DNA of 13,893 bases from Fimenecus sp045655645 (GTDB taxonomy: Bacteria > Bacillota > Clostridia > Oscillospirales > Acutalibacteraceae): NCBI GenBank assembly GCA_045655645.1, contig JAZOPS010000014.1:1-13893 (forward strand), read 5' to 3'. The notes under the pieces are model-generated. The model ran no database searches, was not told the DNA's origin, and worked only from the letters and a program-made list of their open reading frames with translations. The stretch's first letter is position 1. Every line of letters starts with the position of its first letter. The position numbers were made by a program, and so were the translations under genes. Shown here piece by piece: positions 6,716 to 13,567 of this stretch.

Positions 6716-6747
6716 GAACCATCGAAAAATCGATGGTTCATTTTTTT
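6716..6747. terminator. Bidirectional terminator between hslO and the ferredoxin gene
   Basis: GAACCATCGA (6716-6725) pairs perfectly with TCGATGGTTC (6730-6739) over an AAAA loop; seven T follow on the plus side and a run of seven A precedes on the other. It shares the CCATCG...AATCGATGG core with the GGGG-type terminators in the window. A smaller hairpin, TTCGCC/GGCGAA (6681-6686 with 6691-6696), sits between it and the hslO stop. Confidence 0.92.
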
Positions 6748-6758
6748 ATAACTTTAAA

Positions 6759-6929
6759 TTAGTCAGCAATTGGAGCTGAAACTGGGCAGCTATCTGCACA
6801 AGCACCACAATCGATGCATGTATCAGCGTCGATTACATAGATGCCGTCTCCTTCAGAAATAGCTTCAACTGGGCAATCAGCTGCGCAAGCGCCGCATGAA
6901 ATGCAATCATCAGTAATTTTGTATGCCAT
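6759..6929 (-). CDS. Clostridial-type 2[4Fe-4S] ferredoxin
   Basis: A 56-residue soluble electron carrier. Two full cluster motifs can be read: Cys9, 12, 15 and Cys19-Pro (CISCGACAADCP), and Cys38, 41, 44 and Cys48-Pro (CIDCGACADSCP), with each fourth Cys completing the opposite cluster as in Clostridium pasteurianum ferredoxin. It would serve low-potential electron transfer, for example with pyruvate:ferredoxin oxidoreductase or hydrogenase. The ATG at 6929 is chosen because GGGAGGT lies about 8-9 bases before it and the residues upstream (starting at 6974) do not belong to the family. It has its own promoter (6963-6990), but lies on the same strand 69 bases after ricT, so it may also receive transcripts from that operon. 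Confidence 0.96.
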   Translation of the reverse strand: MAYKITDDCISCGACAADCPVEAISEGDGIYVIDADTCIDCGACADSCPVSAPIAD

Positions 6930-6962
6930 GTGTATGTACCTCCCTTTATTGTTTATGTTTAC

Positions 6963-6990
6963 ATTGTAACACATAATTTTTAAAAATCAA
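6963..6990 (-). promoter_or_regulatory. Sigma-A type promoter for the ferredoxin gene
   Basis: On the minus strand TTGATT (6990-6985) and TACAAT (6968-6963) are 16 bases apart, and TGT directly before the -10 forms an extended element. It begins 9 bases after the ricT stop. The predicted leader is about 25-30 bases and contains the GGGAGGT ribosome binding site. Confidence 0.68.
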
Positions 6991-6998
6991 GTACTAAA

Positions 6999-7862
6999 TT
7001 ATTCTATTCCTTTAAGTGCTTCTAATTCTTCTTTTGAAACATTGATTCTTGCGTCTTTAAGAATTTTCACTTGATGTCTGTGAATTACAAGTGGTGCTGC
7101 TTCAGGACGACGGTCTAACGTCACTTTGAGCATTCCAGTAATCAAGTTGTTTTCAATTACCTTGCCTTTTCCGTCAGGTGTGTCAACAATTGCACCCACC
7201 TTTGGTGTTACTCTTAAAAGATGCTCATAAGTGTCCTGTTCATATTTTAAACAACACATAAGTCTGCCACAAGTACCACTGATTTTTGTTGGGTTAAGTG
7301 ACAAACCTTGTTCTTTTGCCATCTTAATTGAAACAGGTTGGAAGTCATTTAAAAATGTATTACAGCAGAAAGGTCTGCCACAGATACCAAATCCACCAAC
7401 CATACGAGATTCATCACGGACACCAATCTGACGAAGTTCAATTCTTGTTCTGAAAGCAGATGCTAAATCTTTTACAAGTTCACGGAAATCCACTCTTCCA
7501 TCAGCTGTGAAATAGAAAAGCAATTTACTTCTATCGAAAGTATATTCAACATCAACAAGATTCATTTCTAATCCATGTGCTTCAATTTTGCCTTCACAGA
7601 TTTTAAATGCTTCTTTCTCTTTTTCTTTGTTCTCTGCAAGAGTTTTCACATCTTCTTCTGTTGCTGCACGGATAACCTTTTTAAGTGGTTTGGTAATATC
7701 GTCTTCATTTGTCTTGTGATTTGCCTTTGCAACAAGTCCACATTCCATACCGCGAACTGTTTCAACTATGGCATAATCACCTTTTTCGAATTTTTTACCA
7801 TCGGCATCAAAATCATAGATTTTGCCGCCATCTTTAAATCTGATTCCAACAGTTTCAACCAT
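6999..7862 (-). CDS. ricT: RicT (YaaT), PSP1-domain Fe-S protein of the Ric complex
   Basis: A 287-residue PSP1-domain protein. The signature cysteines are all present: Cys161, Cys166 and Cys167 in GICGRPFCC, and Cys198, Cys203 and Cys204 in TCGRLMCC. In Bacillus subtilis RicT works with RicA and RicF as an Fe-S containing complex that guides RNase Y in mRNA maturation and supports sporulation and competence. Partners RicA and RicF are not in this window. AGGAGA precedes the ATG by about 8 bases. It follows holB after 21 bases, the conserved Firmicutes order; yabA, often next, is replaced here by a ferredoxin. Confidence 0.95.
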   Translation of the reverse strand: MVETVGIRFKDGGKIYDFDADGKKFEKGDYAIVETVRGMECGLVAKANHKTNEDDITKPLKKVIRAATEEDVKTLAENKEKEKEAFKICEGKIEAHGLEMNLVDVEYTFDRSKLLFYFTADGRVDFRELVKDLASAFRTRIELRQIGVRDESRMVGGFGICGRPFCCNTFLNDFQPVSIKMAKEQGLSLNPTKISGTCGRLMCCLKYEQDTYEHLLRVTPKVGAIVDTPDGKGKVIENNLITGMLKVTLDRRPEAAPLVIHRHQVKILKDARINVSKEELEALKGIE

Positions 7863-7883
7863 AAATTTTCTCCTATATTAAAC

Positions 7884-8753
7884 CTATCTTCCGATAGCCT
7901 CTTTAAATTCATAACACATTCTCACAAGTAAAAGATTGTTATTGCAGTTTCGGTCAACTGACTCAATCAACTTGTCGCAAACAGATACAAGTTGCAACAA
8001 ACTTTTTGATGTGAGAGCCATACACAAAGCACTCACCTGTTCAGGAAAATGCATTTCTCTTGTGTAGCCACTCTTTTTAACAAGAGCGTCGCGGAACACT
8101 TCTGAAAGAAGCATTATAACTGATTTTGCGAACTGATTGTTTTTTTGAAAAACTGCAGTTGCTTCCATAAGTTTCAATTCGTCAACACTTAATAATGCAT
8201 CAACAAAATCTTTAACTGCACTTTCTTCTTTTTCGCTTATTTTAATTTCATCACTTAAAATTGAATAAGTCTGAACACGGGACAAAACAGTTTCAAGCAT
8301 TGTGCTTCTTGAAGCTGTGACAATAATGAAGAACACATAAGTTGGTGGTTCTTCAAGAATTTTTAAAAGAGCATTTTGTGCTTGCTCATTCATATTTTGT
8401 CCGTTTTTTAGAATATATATCTTTTTATCGCTCTCATTTGGAACAATAAAAGCATTACTACGGATTTCACGGACAGCATCAACAGTAAAATTCTTACTTT
8501 TACCTTTAATTCCATCTGTTTCAAAAATATCAGGGTGCCCATCTTTTTCTGCTTTTAAACAGTCGGGGCATTTAAGACAGGGCTTATTCTCCCCACGACA
8601 CACAAGGCAATTTGCAATATAGCGAGCAAAGTCGACACCGTCTTGCTCGTTTTCACATTCCAGCAAAACACCATGGGGAAAGTTACCCTGACTCACAGAC
8701 TGTGCAACTGTTTCATAAAGCATATTCATTTTTTCTAACTTTGAATCTGTCAT
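7884..8753 (-). CDS. holB: DNA polymerase III subunit delta' (clamp loader)
   Basis: A 289-residue clamp-loader subunit that, with tau/gamma and delta, loads the beta sliding clamp. Visible features: a degenerate nucleotide-binding loop (HGVLLECENEQDG, residues 27-39, no GKT, as expected for delta'), a zinc module with Cys49 or Cys52 plus Cys59, Cys62 and Cys65, the segment NEQAQNALLKILEEPP (122-137), and the sensor/arginine-finger motif near TVLSRV (155-160), where the usual SRC is SRV. The C-terminal collar domain is present. It overlaps darA by 4 bases (ATGA), so translation is coupled; its own SD is weak. Confidence 0.93.
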   Translation of the reverse strand: MTDSKLEKMNMLYETVAQSVSQGNFPHGVLLECENEQDGVDFARYIANCLVCRGENKPCLKCPDCLKAEKDGHPDIFETDGIKGKSKNFTVDAVREIRSNAFIVPNESDKKIYILKNGQNMNEQAQNALLKILEEPPTYVFFIIVTASRSTMLETVLSRVQTYSILSDEIKISEKEESAVKDFVDALLSVDELKLMEATAVFQKNNQFAKSVIMLLSEVFRDALVKKSGYTREMHFPEQVSALCMALTSKSLLQLVSVCDKLIESVDRNCNNNLLLVRMCYEFKEAIGR

Positions 8754-9076
8754 ATCTTATAAAACTGCTCCACATCAAGAACGAAAATTGTTGCTCCACC
8801 AACGGTTACTTCAACAGGCATTGAAGAAAGCATTGATTCACCGATATATGTAGTATTAACAGGGGTGATTTGTTTGCGCTGTTTGCTGTATTCACCAATA
8901 ATGTTAATCACTTCATCGACTTTATTATTTTCAACACCTAAGAGAAGAGTAACATTCCCTGCTCTTAAAAATCCACCCGTTGTGGAAAGTCGTGTTGCTG
9001 AATAACCTGCTTTTGTAACACCATTCATTACGGCATTAGCATCATCATTATTGATAATAGCAACTATAAGTTTCAA
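8750..9076 (-). CDS. darA: Cyclic di-AMP receptor DarA (PstA/YaaQ)
   Basis: A 108-residue PII-like trimeric protein that binds the second messenger c-di-AMP. Typical segments are MKLIVAI at the N-terminus, RLSTTGGFLRAGNVTLLLGV (residues 28-47, nucleotide-binding loop region), EVTVGGATIFVLDVEQF at the C-terminus, and the variable B-loop between (about 65-85). The start is taken as TTG at 9076-9074 because AGGAG (9089-9085) lies 8 bases before it; the GTG at 9085, three codons upstream, overlaps that SD and would add residues not seen in the family. It sits between the AEC carrier and holB. tmk and yaaR, frequent neighbours in Bacillus, are absent from their usual places. Confidence 0.94.
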   Translation of the reverse strand: MKLIVAIINNDDANAVMNGVTKAGYSATRLSTTGGFLRAGNVTLLLGVENNKVDEVINIIGEYSKQRKQITPVNTTYIGESMLSSMPVEVTVGGATIFVLDVEQFYKI

Positions 9077-9084
9077 ACTAATCA

Positions 9085-9089
9085 CTCCT
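9085..9089 (-). promoter_or_regulatory. Ribosome binding site that decides the darA start
   Basis: AGGAG on the minus strand, 8 bases before TTG 9076. The G of the alternative GTG start (9085) is the last base of this site, so the GTG cannot be the initiation codon served by it. TTG starts are weak, which would lower DarA yield relative to its neighbours. Confidence 0.75.
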
Positions 9090-9095
9090 TTATTG

Positions 9096-10040
9096 TTACT
9101 GTAATAATTGAGCTAAAGCAATCATTACAGGCATTGTTAAAATTGAAAGCACGCTGACAAAAGATGTAACCTTTGATGCAAGCGCTGTATCCCTGTCAAA
9201 CTTTGCTGCAAACATAACTGTATTACTTGCCGTTGGTGCAGATGCACTAAGCACACAAGCAACCAACAATGTGCCACCGAAACCAAAAAGTTTTAACGCA
9301 CCAATTGTAATCAGTGGCATTAAAATGATTTTTAAAGCAGCTGAACCGAAAATTCTTTTATCAGAAAATAGAGTTTTCCAATCTGCCGATGCTAAATATG
9401 TTCCGAACATAACCATTGCAAGTGGTGTATTAAGGTCTGCAAGGTATGAAACAGGTTGGTAAATCACATCGGGTAATTTTATTTGTAAAAGGAAAAGTGG
9501 AAGTCCTAAACAAACACCAATCACACCTGGATTAATGATAAGTTTTTTAAGGTTGAATCCACCTTTTTCTTCTTTTTTCTGCATTACACTCACGCCATGT
9601 GTGAATGAGAGAATATTGAATGGCACTAAAATAACTGAGCAATAGAACACGCCTTCGTCACCTAAAACCGCTTGCGCCAAGGGTAATGCCATATAACCCA
9701 CGTTGCCATAACAAGACGCATATTTAAAGATACACGCTGTGTCCTTATCCCCTTTATTAAAGAAGAGTTTTGCAAACACCATTCCTAAAACATGAAAGAA
9801 AATTCCACCTAAAAGGGCAAATAACAAGCCTTTTAAAGCGTCTTTATTATAATCCATTCCCACAAAGGAACGAATGATAATTGCAGGGGCTACGATATAG
9901 AACAACAAATCAGTTGTCATTCGTGATGCCTTTTCTGTGTAAACACCGATTTTGTGGCACACAAAGCCCACCATTGCAATTAAAAAGAGTATGACAACTT
10001 GTGTGAAAGATGTCAAAACATTATTTAAAAACAACTGCAT
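9096..10040 (-). CDS. AEC-family transporter (auxin efflux carrier-type permease)
   Basis: A 314-residue inner-membrane carrier with about ten hydrophobic segments in two blocks of five and a polar stretch in the middle (near residues 150-165), as is usual for AEC proteins of about 300-320 residues. Family-like sequences include AMVGFVCHKIGVYTEKASR (22-40), LLFYIVAPAIIIRSF (45-59) and LSASAPTASNTVMFAAKF near the C-terminus. Bacterial members include malate/malonate-type (MdcF/MleP-like) organic anion carriers, so a dicarboxylate or citrate-related substrate would fit the citrate synthase upstream, but this is inference. GGAG stands 9 bases before the ATG, and 6 bases separate it from the gene before. 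The 19-base gap to darA suggests one transcript. Confidence 0.88.
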   Translation of the reverse strand: MQLFLNNVLTSFTQVVILFLIAMVGFVCHKIGVYTEKASRMTTDLLFYIVAPAIIIRSFVGMDYNKDALKGLLFALLGGIFFHVLGMVFAKLFFNKGDKDTACIFKYASCYGNVGYMALPLAQAVLGDEGVFYCSVILVPFNILSFTHGVSVMQKKEEKGGFNLKKLIINPGVIGVCLGLPLFLLQIKLPDVIYQPVSYLADLNTPLAMVMFGTYLASADWKTLFSDKRIFGSAALKIILMPLITIGALKLFGFGGTLLVACVLSASAPTASNTVMFAAKFDRDTALASKVTSFVSVLSILTMPVMIALAQLLQ

Positions 10041-10046
10041 AAAATA

Positions 10047-11003
10047 TTACTCCGAAAGAAAATTATCGTCAGTTTCCATAATGTCTGGTTCACTCTTCAC
10101 TTCTTCACCGAGAAGTTCCAAAGCATCGTTTTCTTTTGCATATTTCATAGCATTAATAATATAAGCAAAAGCAAAAATTGCAAAGCCCAAGTCACAAAGA
10201 CTGAATGGATATTCATCAGGAAGTGCTTTACCATTTGCTGTGAGCACCATTAAAAGTCTTGGCAAATTTGCAACTGTGCAGAAGAAGATGCTTACAAAAC
10301 CTGATGCAAAAGCTGTTCTCATTGCTTTGCTGTTTGCAAGGCCTGATGAAATTCTTGCAAAATTGAGAAGGAAAATCATCATAAATGCAAGCATAAAGAG
10401 TTCGAGCATTAAATCAGAAACATTTACATAAGCTATTTTTCTCACAAATCTTAACACTATTCTGCTCATTGCCCAGAAAAGTGGTGTGATTGCCATAAAC
10501 TTATACTGCGCATAAGTTGTTCTGCCGTCAATATATGAAATACCGAAAATGAGCATATAAATTGCTGCAAAAATTCCCAATACTGTCTCAATCAATAATG
10601 GTGCTTGACCTTGGTCCATTGTGCCCATAAATGAAAGTCCAACTGCTGTGAAACCTTTTGCATTAAGAAGAAATGTTGAAAGTGATGAAACAACATCCAA
10701 CACAATACCCACTGCAAAAACAATTGAGCCAACCGCCATAAGCATATCTTTTCTGAAAGGTGACTTTGATGCTGGTACATTTTTTGCCAATGTTGTGAGA
10801 ACATAAGGCACAACAACTGCGAGACCACAAAGTGCATACATCACATATACTGACCAGTCTTTGACTCTGTAAAAACCTGTATCACTCTCAATAATGTTGA
10901 GAAGCTGGTACATTCTGAAAACCACACCAACTGCCATAAGACCAAATACAACATAGAGAGATGCTAACGGATTTATTTTTTCATATTTTCCTGTAATTTT
11001 CAT
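10047..11003 (-). CDS. Uncharacterised 8-TM membrane protein in the citrate synthase operon
   Basis: I do not recognise a named family for this 318-residue protein. It has about eight hydrophobic helices near residues 12-33, 52-72, 87-113, 134-157, 168-187, 197-217, 230-254 and 266-287, followed by a very acidic soluble C-terminal tail (288-318, rich in Glu/Asp). There is no signal peptide cleavage site and no clear catalytic or ATP-binding motif. The loop NIIESDTGFYR (37-46) and the segment FRMYQLL resemble conserved membrane proteins of unknown function in gut Clostridia, from memory only. It begins 8 bases after the citrate synthase stop and ends 6 bases before the AEC carrier, so it belongs to their operon. 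A partner of the carrier, or a membrane sensor, are possible roles. Confidence 0.82.
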   Translation of the reverse strand: MKITGKYEKINPLASLYVVFGLMAVGVVFRMYQLLNIIESDTGFYRVKDWSVYVMYALCGLAVVVPYVLTTLAKNVPASKSPFRKDMLMAVGSIVFAVGIVLDVVSSLSTFLLNAKGFTAVGLSFMGTMDQGQAPLLIETVLGIFAAIYMLIFGISYIDGRTTYAQYKFMAITPLFWAMSRIVLRFVRKIAYVNVSDLMLELFMLAFMMIFLLNFARISSGLANSKAMRTAFASGFVSIFFCTVANLPRLLMVLTANGKALPDEYPFSLCDLGFAIFAFAYIINAMKYAKENDALELLGEEVKSEPDIMETDDNFLSE

Positions 11004-11011
11004 TATACTTC

Positions 11012-12424
11012 TTACCTTTCCTCAATCGGAATGTATTCTTTCTGAATGCTATCTGTTCTGAGAATTCTGTCTTCCATTGGCACATAAGCGCGTGGAATTG
11101 TAACATTCTTATAAGCAGGACGGATAATTCTGCCACCTGTTGTAAGCTCTTCAATTCTGTGAGCTGACCAACCTGCCATTCTTGCTGTCATAAAGAGTGG
11201 TGTGAAAAGTTCTTGTGGAATACCGAGCATATCATAAACGAGTCCTGAATAAAGGTCCACATTAGCACAGATTTTCTTTTTATTACCACGACCTGCAAAA
11301 AGTTCAGGTGTAAGTGTTTCAACAAGATTCAAGAGTTTAAACTCATCTTCTCTGCCGTGGATTTTTGAGAATTTTTCAGCATAGCGACGAAGAATAACCG
11401 CTCTTGGGTCAGAAAGAGTATAAACAGCGTGACCCATACCATAAACAAGTCCTGAATGGTCGTTTGCTTCTTTGCTCATAATCTTTGCAAGATAATCTGC
11501 AACCTGACCTTCATTTGTAATATCTGAAATATTTGCTTTCATATTCTCAATCATAGTGTGAACTTTAATATTAGCACCACCATGACGAGGTCCTTTAAGT
11601 GAGCCGATACCCGCCGCAATCGCCGCATAAGTATCTGTGCCACTTGATGTAACACAACGAGTTGTAAATGTTGAGTTATTACCACCACCGTGCTCTGCAT
11701 GGATAATCATACAGATATCAAGCAATTTTGCTTCTTCATCTGTAAATTGCTTGTTAGTACGGATTGAACGAAGAATACTTTCAGCAGTACCCAACTCTCT
11801 CTTGTTTTGATGGAAATACATGCTCTTTTTGTCATATACACGACGCTTAACCTGATAAGCAGCAGTCATAATAACCGGCATCTGTGCGATAAGCTGAATG
11901 CACTGACGAAGCACATTTTCAGGTGATGTGTCATCAGGATTTGGGTCATAAGAATAAAGCGCCAAAACACTTCGAGCTGCTTTATTCATAACATCAGGTG
12001 ATGGGGCTTTCATAATCATATCTTCGATAAAGTCTTCAGGAAGCTCACGACACTCTGCCAACAAGTCTTTAAACCAAGCAAGTTGTTCTTTTGTTGGGAG
12101 CGCACCAAAGAGAAGAAGCCAAACAACTTCTTCATAACCGAAACGATTTTCTTTTTCGCAGTTTTCAACAATATCTGACATATTGATTCCGCGATAAACA
12201 AGTTTACCATTTTTAGGTACTCTTTCACCGTCATCTATGTAATAACCTTCAACAGCGCAAACTCTTGTAAGACCTGCGAGCACACCTGTACCGTCATAGT
12301 TACGAAGTCCTCTTTTAACTTCGAATCGGTTGTAATAATCTGGGTTGATTTGGTAATTTTTACGAAGTTCTTCGCATAATGTTGAAAGAGCTTCATTGGA
12401 GATACTTGAAATATATTCTGACAT
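11012..12424 (-). CDS. gltA: Citrate synthase (citrate/2-methylcitrate synthase family)
   Basis: A 470-residue enzyme that condenses acetyl-CoA and oxaloacetate to citrate, feeding 2-oxoglutarate and glutamate synthesis in an anaerobe with a partial TCA cycle. Catalytic residues fit the family: His245 in HAEHGGGNN, His332 in GMGHAVY, Asp390 in NVDLYSG, and the oxaloacetate Arg341 in SDPRA; GPRHGGAN (278-285) is the usual glycine-rich turn. It is about 40-90 residues longer than common bacterial citrate synthases, as in many clostridial homologues. The ATG at 12424 is chosen because AAGGAGG (12441-12435) stands 10 bases before it; the longer frame to 12466 adds non-family residues. It is the first gene of the minus-strand operon. 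2-Methylcitrate synthase activity cannot be excluded. Confidence 0.93.
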   Translation of the reverse strand: MSEYISSISNEALSTLCEELRKNYQINPDYYNRFEVKRGLRNYDGTGVLAGLTRVCAVEGYYIDDGERVPKNGKLVYRGINMSDIVENCEKENRFGYEEVVWLLLFGALPTKEQLAWFKDLLAECRELPEDFIEDMIMKAPSPDVMNKAARSVLALYSYDPNPDDTSPENVLRQCIQLIAQMPVIMTAAYQVKRRVYDKKSMYFHQNKRELGTAESILRSIRTNKQFTDEEAKLLDICMIIHAEHGGGNNSTFTTRCVTSSGTDTYAAIAAGIGSLKGPRHGGANIKVHTMIENMKANISDITNEGQVADYLAKIMSKEANDHSGLVYGMGHAVYTLSDPRAVILRRYAEKFSKIHGREDEFKLLNLVETLTPELFAGRGNKKKICANVDLYSGLVYDMLGIPQELFTPLFMTARMAGWSAHRIEELTTGGRIIRPAYKNVTIPRAYVPMEDRILRTDSIQKEYIPIEER

Positions 12425-12489
12425 TAAAATTTTACCTCCTTGTAGAAAATTTCGATATGTATCCATAGTAATATAATTATACAGTATAT

Positions 12490-12518
12490 ATTTTATAACA
12501 AATAAGGAATAAAGTCAA
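12490..12518 (-). promoter_or_regulatory. Sigma-A type promoter for the citrate synthase operon
   Basis: On the minus strand TTGACT (12518-12513) and TAAAAT (12495-12490) are 17 bases apart. Transcription would begin near 12483, leaving a leader of about 58 bases that is AT-rich and shows no riboswitch fold I can identify. The -35 lies only 7 bases from the ribosome binding site of the divergent SpoIID-like gene, so the two promoters must overlap. Confidence 0.7.
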
Positions 12519-12539
12519 CAAAAAGGGAGCGATAAAACA

Positions 12540-13520
12540 ATGAAAAGTTATTCTGTAATCTGCTTTTTTCTGCTACTTGCTATGATTGTGTGCCCGTTAG
12601 CGTCGGTTGAAAAAGCAAAACAAGTTTTTCTGGGCGAATCCGAGGTTGAGTCAAGTGAATTAAACAACGACGATGCTAATCCTATCCAAACAACTTCTAC
12701 CGTTAAAGTTATGAATGCCAACAGCAAAAATATTACTGAATTAACTCTTGAAGACTATCTTCTTGGTGTGGTTGCTGAAGAAATGAGTGCATCATATCAC
12801 GAAGAGGCAATCAAAGCACAGGTTATTGCAGCGCATACCCTTTTAGAGCATTCAAAACTGAATAAAAATGAAACTTTGGGCGAAGCAGATATATCCGACA
12901 ACCCCGCTACTCATCAAGGTTTTTTTACTGTGGACGAGCAAAAAGCAAAATGGGGCGAAAATTACGATGAATATGTGAGCAAAATAAAAAAATGTATTGA
13001 AGAAGTGAAAAATCTCACAATTCAATACAACAACAAACCTATTACTGCCGTTTTTTATGCCATTAGTAACGGGCAAACAGAAAACGCAACAGATGTTTGG
13101 GGTGGTAATTACCCATATTTAATTTCAGTTTCAAGCGAGGGCGACAAACTTTCGCCTGGTTACCTAACGGAAGTATCTTTTTCTAGTGAAGAATTCAAAA
13201 AAATCATTACAGAGCAAGGCGCAACGCTCTCTGATGACCCTAAAAATTGGATTGGTGAAATCAATCGTACCGATACGGGAATGGTCAAAGAAATCACTAT
13301 CGGTGATAAGACTTTCAAGGGCACGGATATAAGAAAATTTTTCTCACTGAGAAGTAGCACCTTTGAATGCGAGTTCAAAGACGATTCCTTTATTTTCAAA
13401 GTCAAAGGATATGGTCATGGCGTTGGAATGAGCCAATATGGTGCAAATTGCCTTGCACAAGAGGGTAAAACATACGAAGAAATTCTTTCACACTACTACC
13501 CCAACACTCAATTAGCATAA
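12540..13520 (+). CDS. spoIID: SpoIID/LytB-domain protein (stage II sporulation protein D-like)
   Basis: A 326-residue membrane-anchored protein with an N-terminal hydrophobic helix (residues 4-22) and an extracytoplasmic SpoIID domain. SpoIID is a lytic transglycosylase that trims peptidoglycan during forespore engulfment. Visible: LEDYLLGVVAEEMSASY with the likely catalytic Glu81, EEAIKAQVIAAHT (88-100), FYAISNGQTENATDVWGG (172-189), PYLISV, and the hallmark GHGVGMSQYGAN (292-303). Two places differ from common SpoIID sequences: the usual AARTY is AAHTL, and THCQVY-like metal-binding Cys is missing (ATHQGF, 123-128). GGGAG (12525-12529) is 10 bases before the ATG. It could be sporulation SpoIID or a divergent relative with a cell-wall role. 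Confidence 0.88.
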   Translation: MKSYSVICFFLLLAMIVCPLASVEKAKQVFLGESEVESSELNNDDANPIQTTSTVKVMNANSKNITELTLEDYLLGVVAEEMSASYHEEAIKAQVIAAHTLLEHSKLNKNETLGEADISDNPATHQGFFTVDEQKAKWGENYDEYVSKIKKCIEEVKNLTIQYNNKPITAVFYAISNGQTENATDVWGGNYPYLISVSSEGDKLSPGYLTEVSFSSEEFKKIITEQGATLSDDPKNWIGEINRTDTGMVKEITIGDKTFKGTDIRKFFSLRSSTFECEFKDDSFIFKVKGYGHGVGMSQYGANCLAQEGKTYEEILSHYYPNTQLA

Positions 13521-13526
13521 AAAAAT

Positions 13527-13558
13527 ATCCCCACCGATTTTGGTGGGGATTTTGTGTT
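13527..13558. terminator. Terminator between the SpoIID-like gene and rpmA (repeated type)
   Basis: ATCCCCACC (13527-13535) pairs perfectly with GGTGGGGAT (13542-13550) around GATTTT, followed by TTTGTGTTT. An A-run (13519-13525) precedes it, so it can act for rpmA on the minus strand too. The right arm and GTGTT tail match the hairpins at 354-372 and 3011-3029. Confidence 0.88.
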
Positions 13559-13567
13559 TAGTTAGAA

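Noticed and set aside
7575..7931. Plus-strand 118-codon Cys/Phe-rich frame over ricT and the holB end
   Set aside because: It is antisense to two conserved genes and its Phe/Cys-rich composition is the mirror of Lys/Glu- and Ala-rich codons.
9077..9085. GTG start for darA
   Set aside because: The GTG overlaps the AGGAG site; TTG 9076 is correctly spaced and gives the family-typical MKLIVAI start.
12016..12234. Second minus-strand frame inside citrate synthase
   Set aside because: It is a frame-shifted shadow of the citrate synthase coding sequence without start signals.
12454..12485. Sigma-E type promoter for the SpoIID-like gene (TATACAGT at 12478-12485 resembles a sigma-E -10)
   Set aside because: No -35 of sigma-E type is found at 13-15 bases; the nearest ATAT-rich element is about 18 bases away. 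The region is AT-rich enough for chance.
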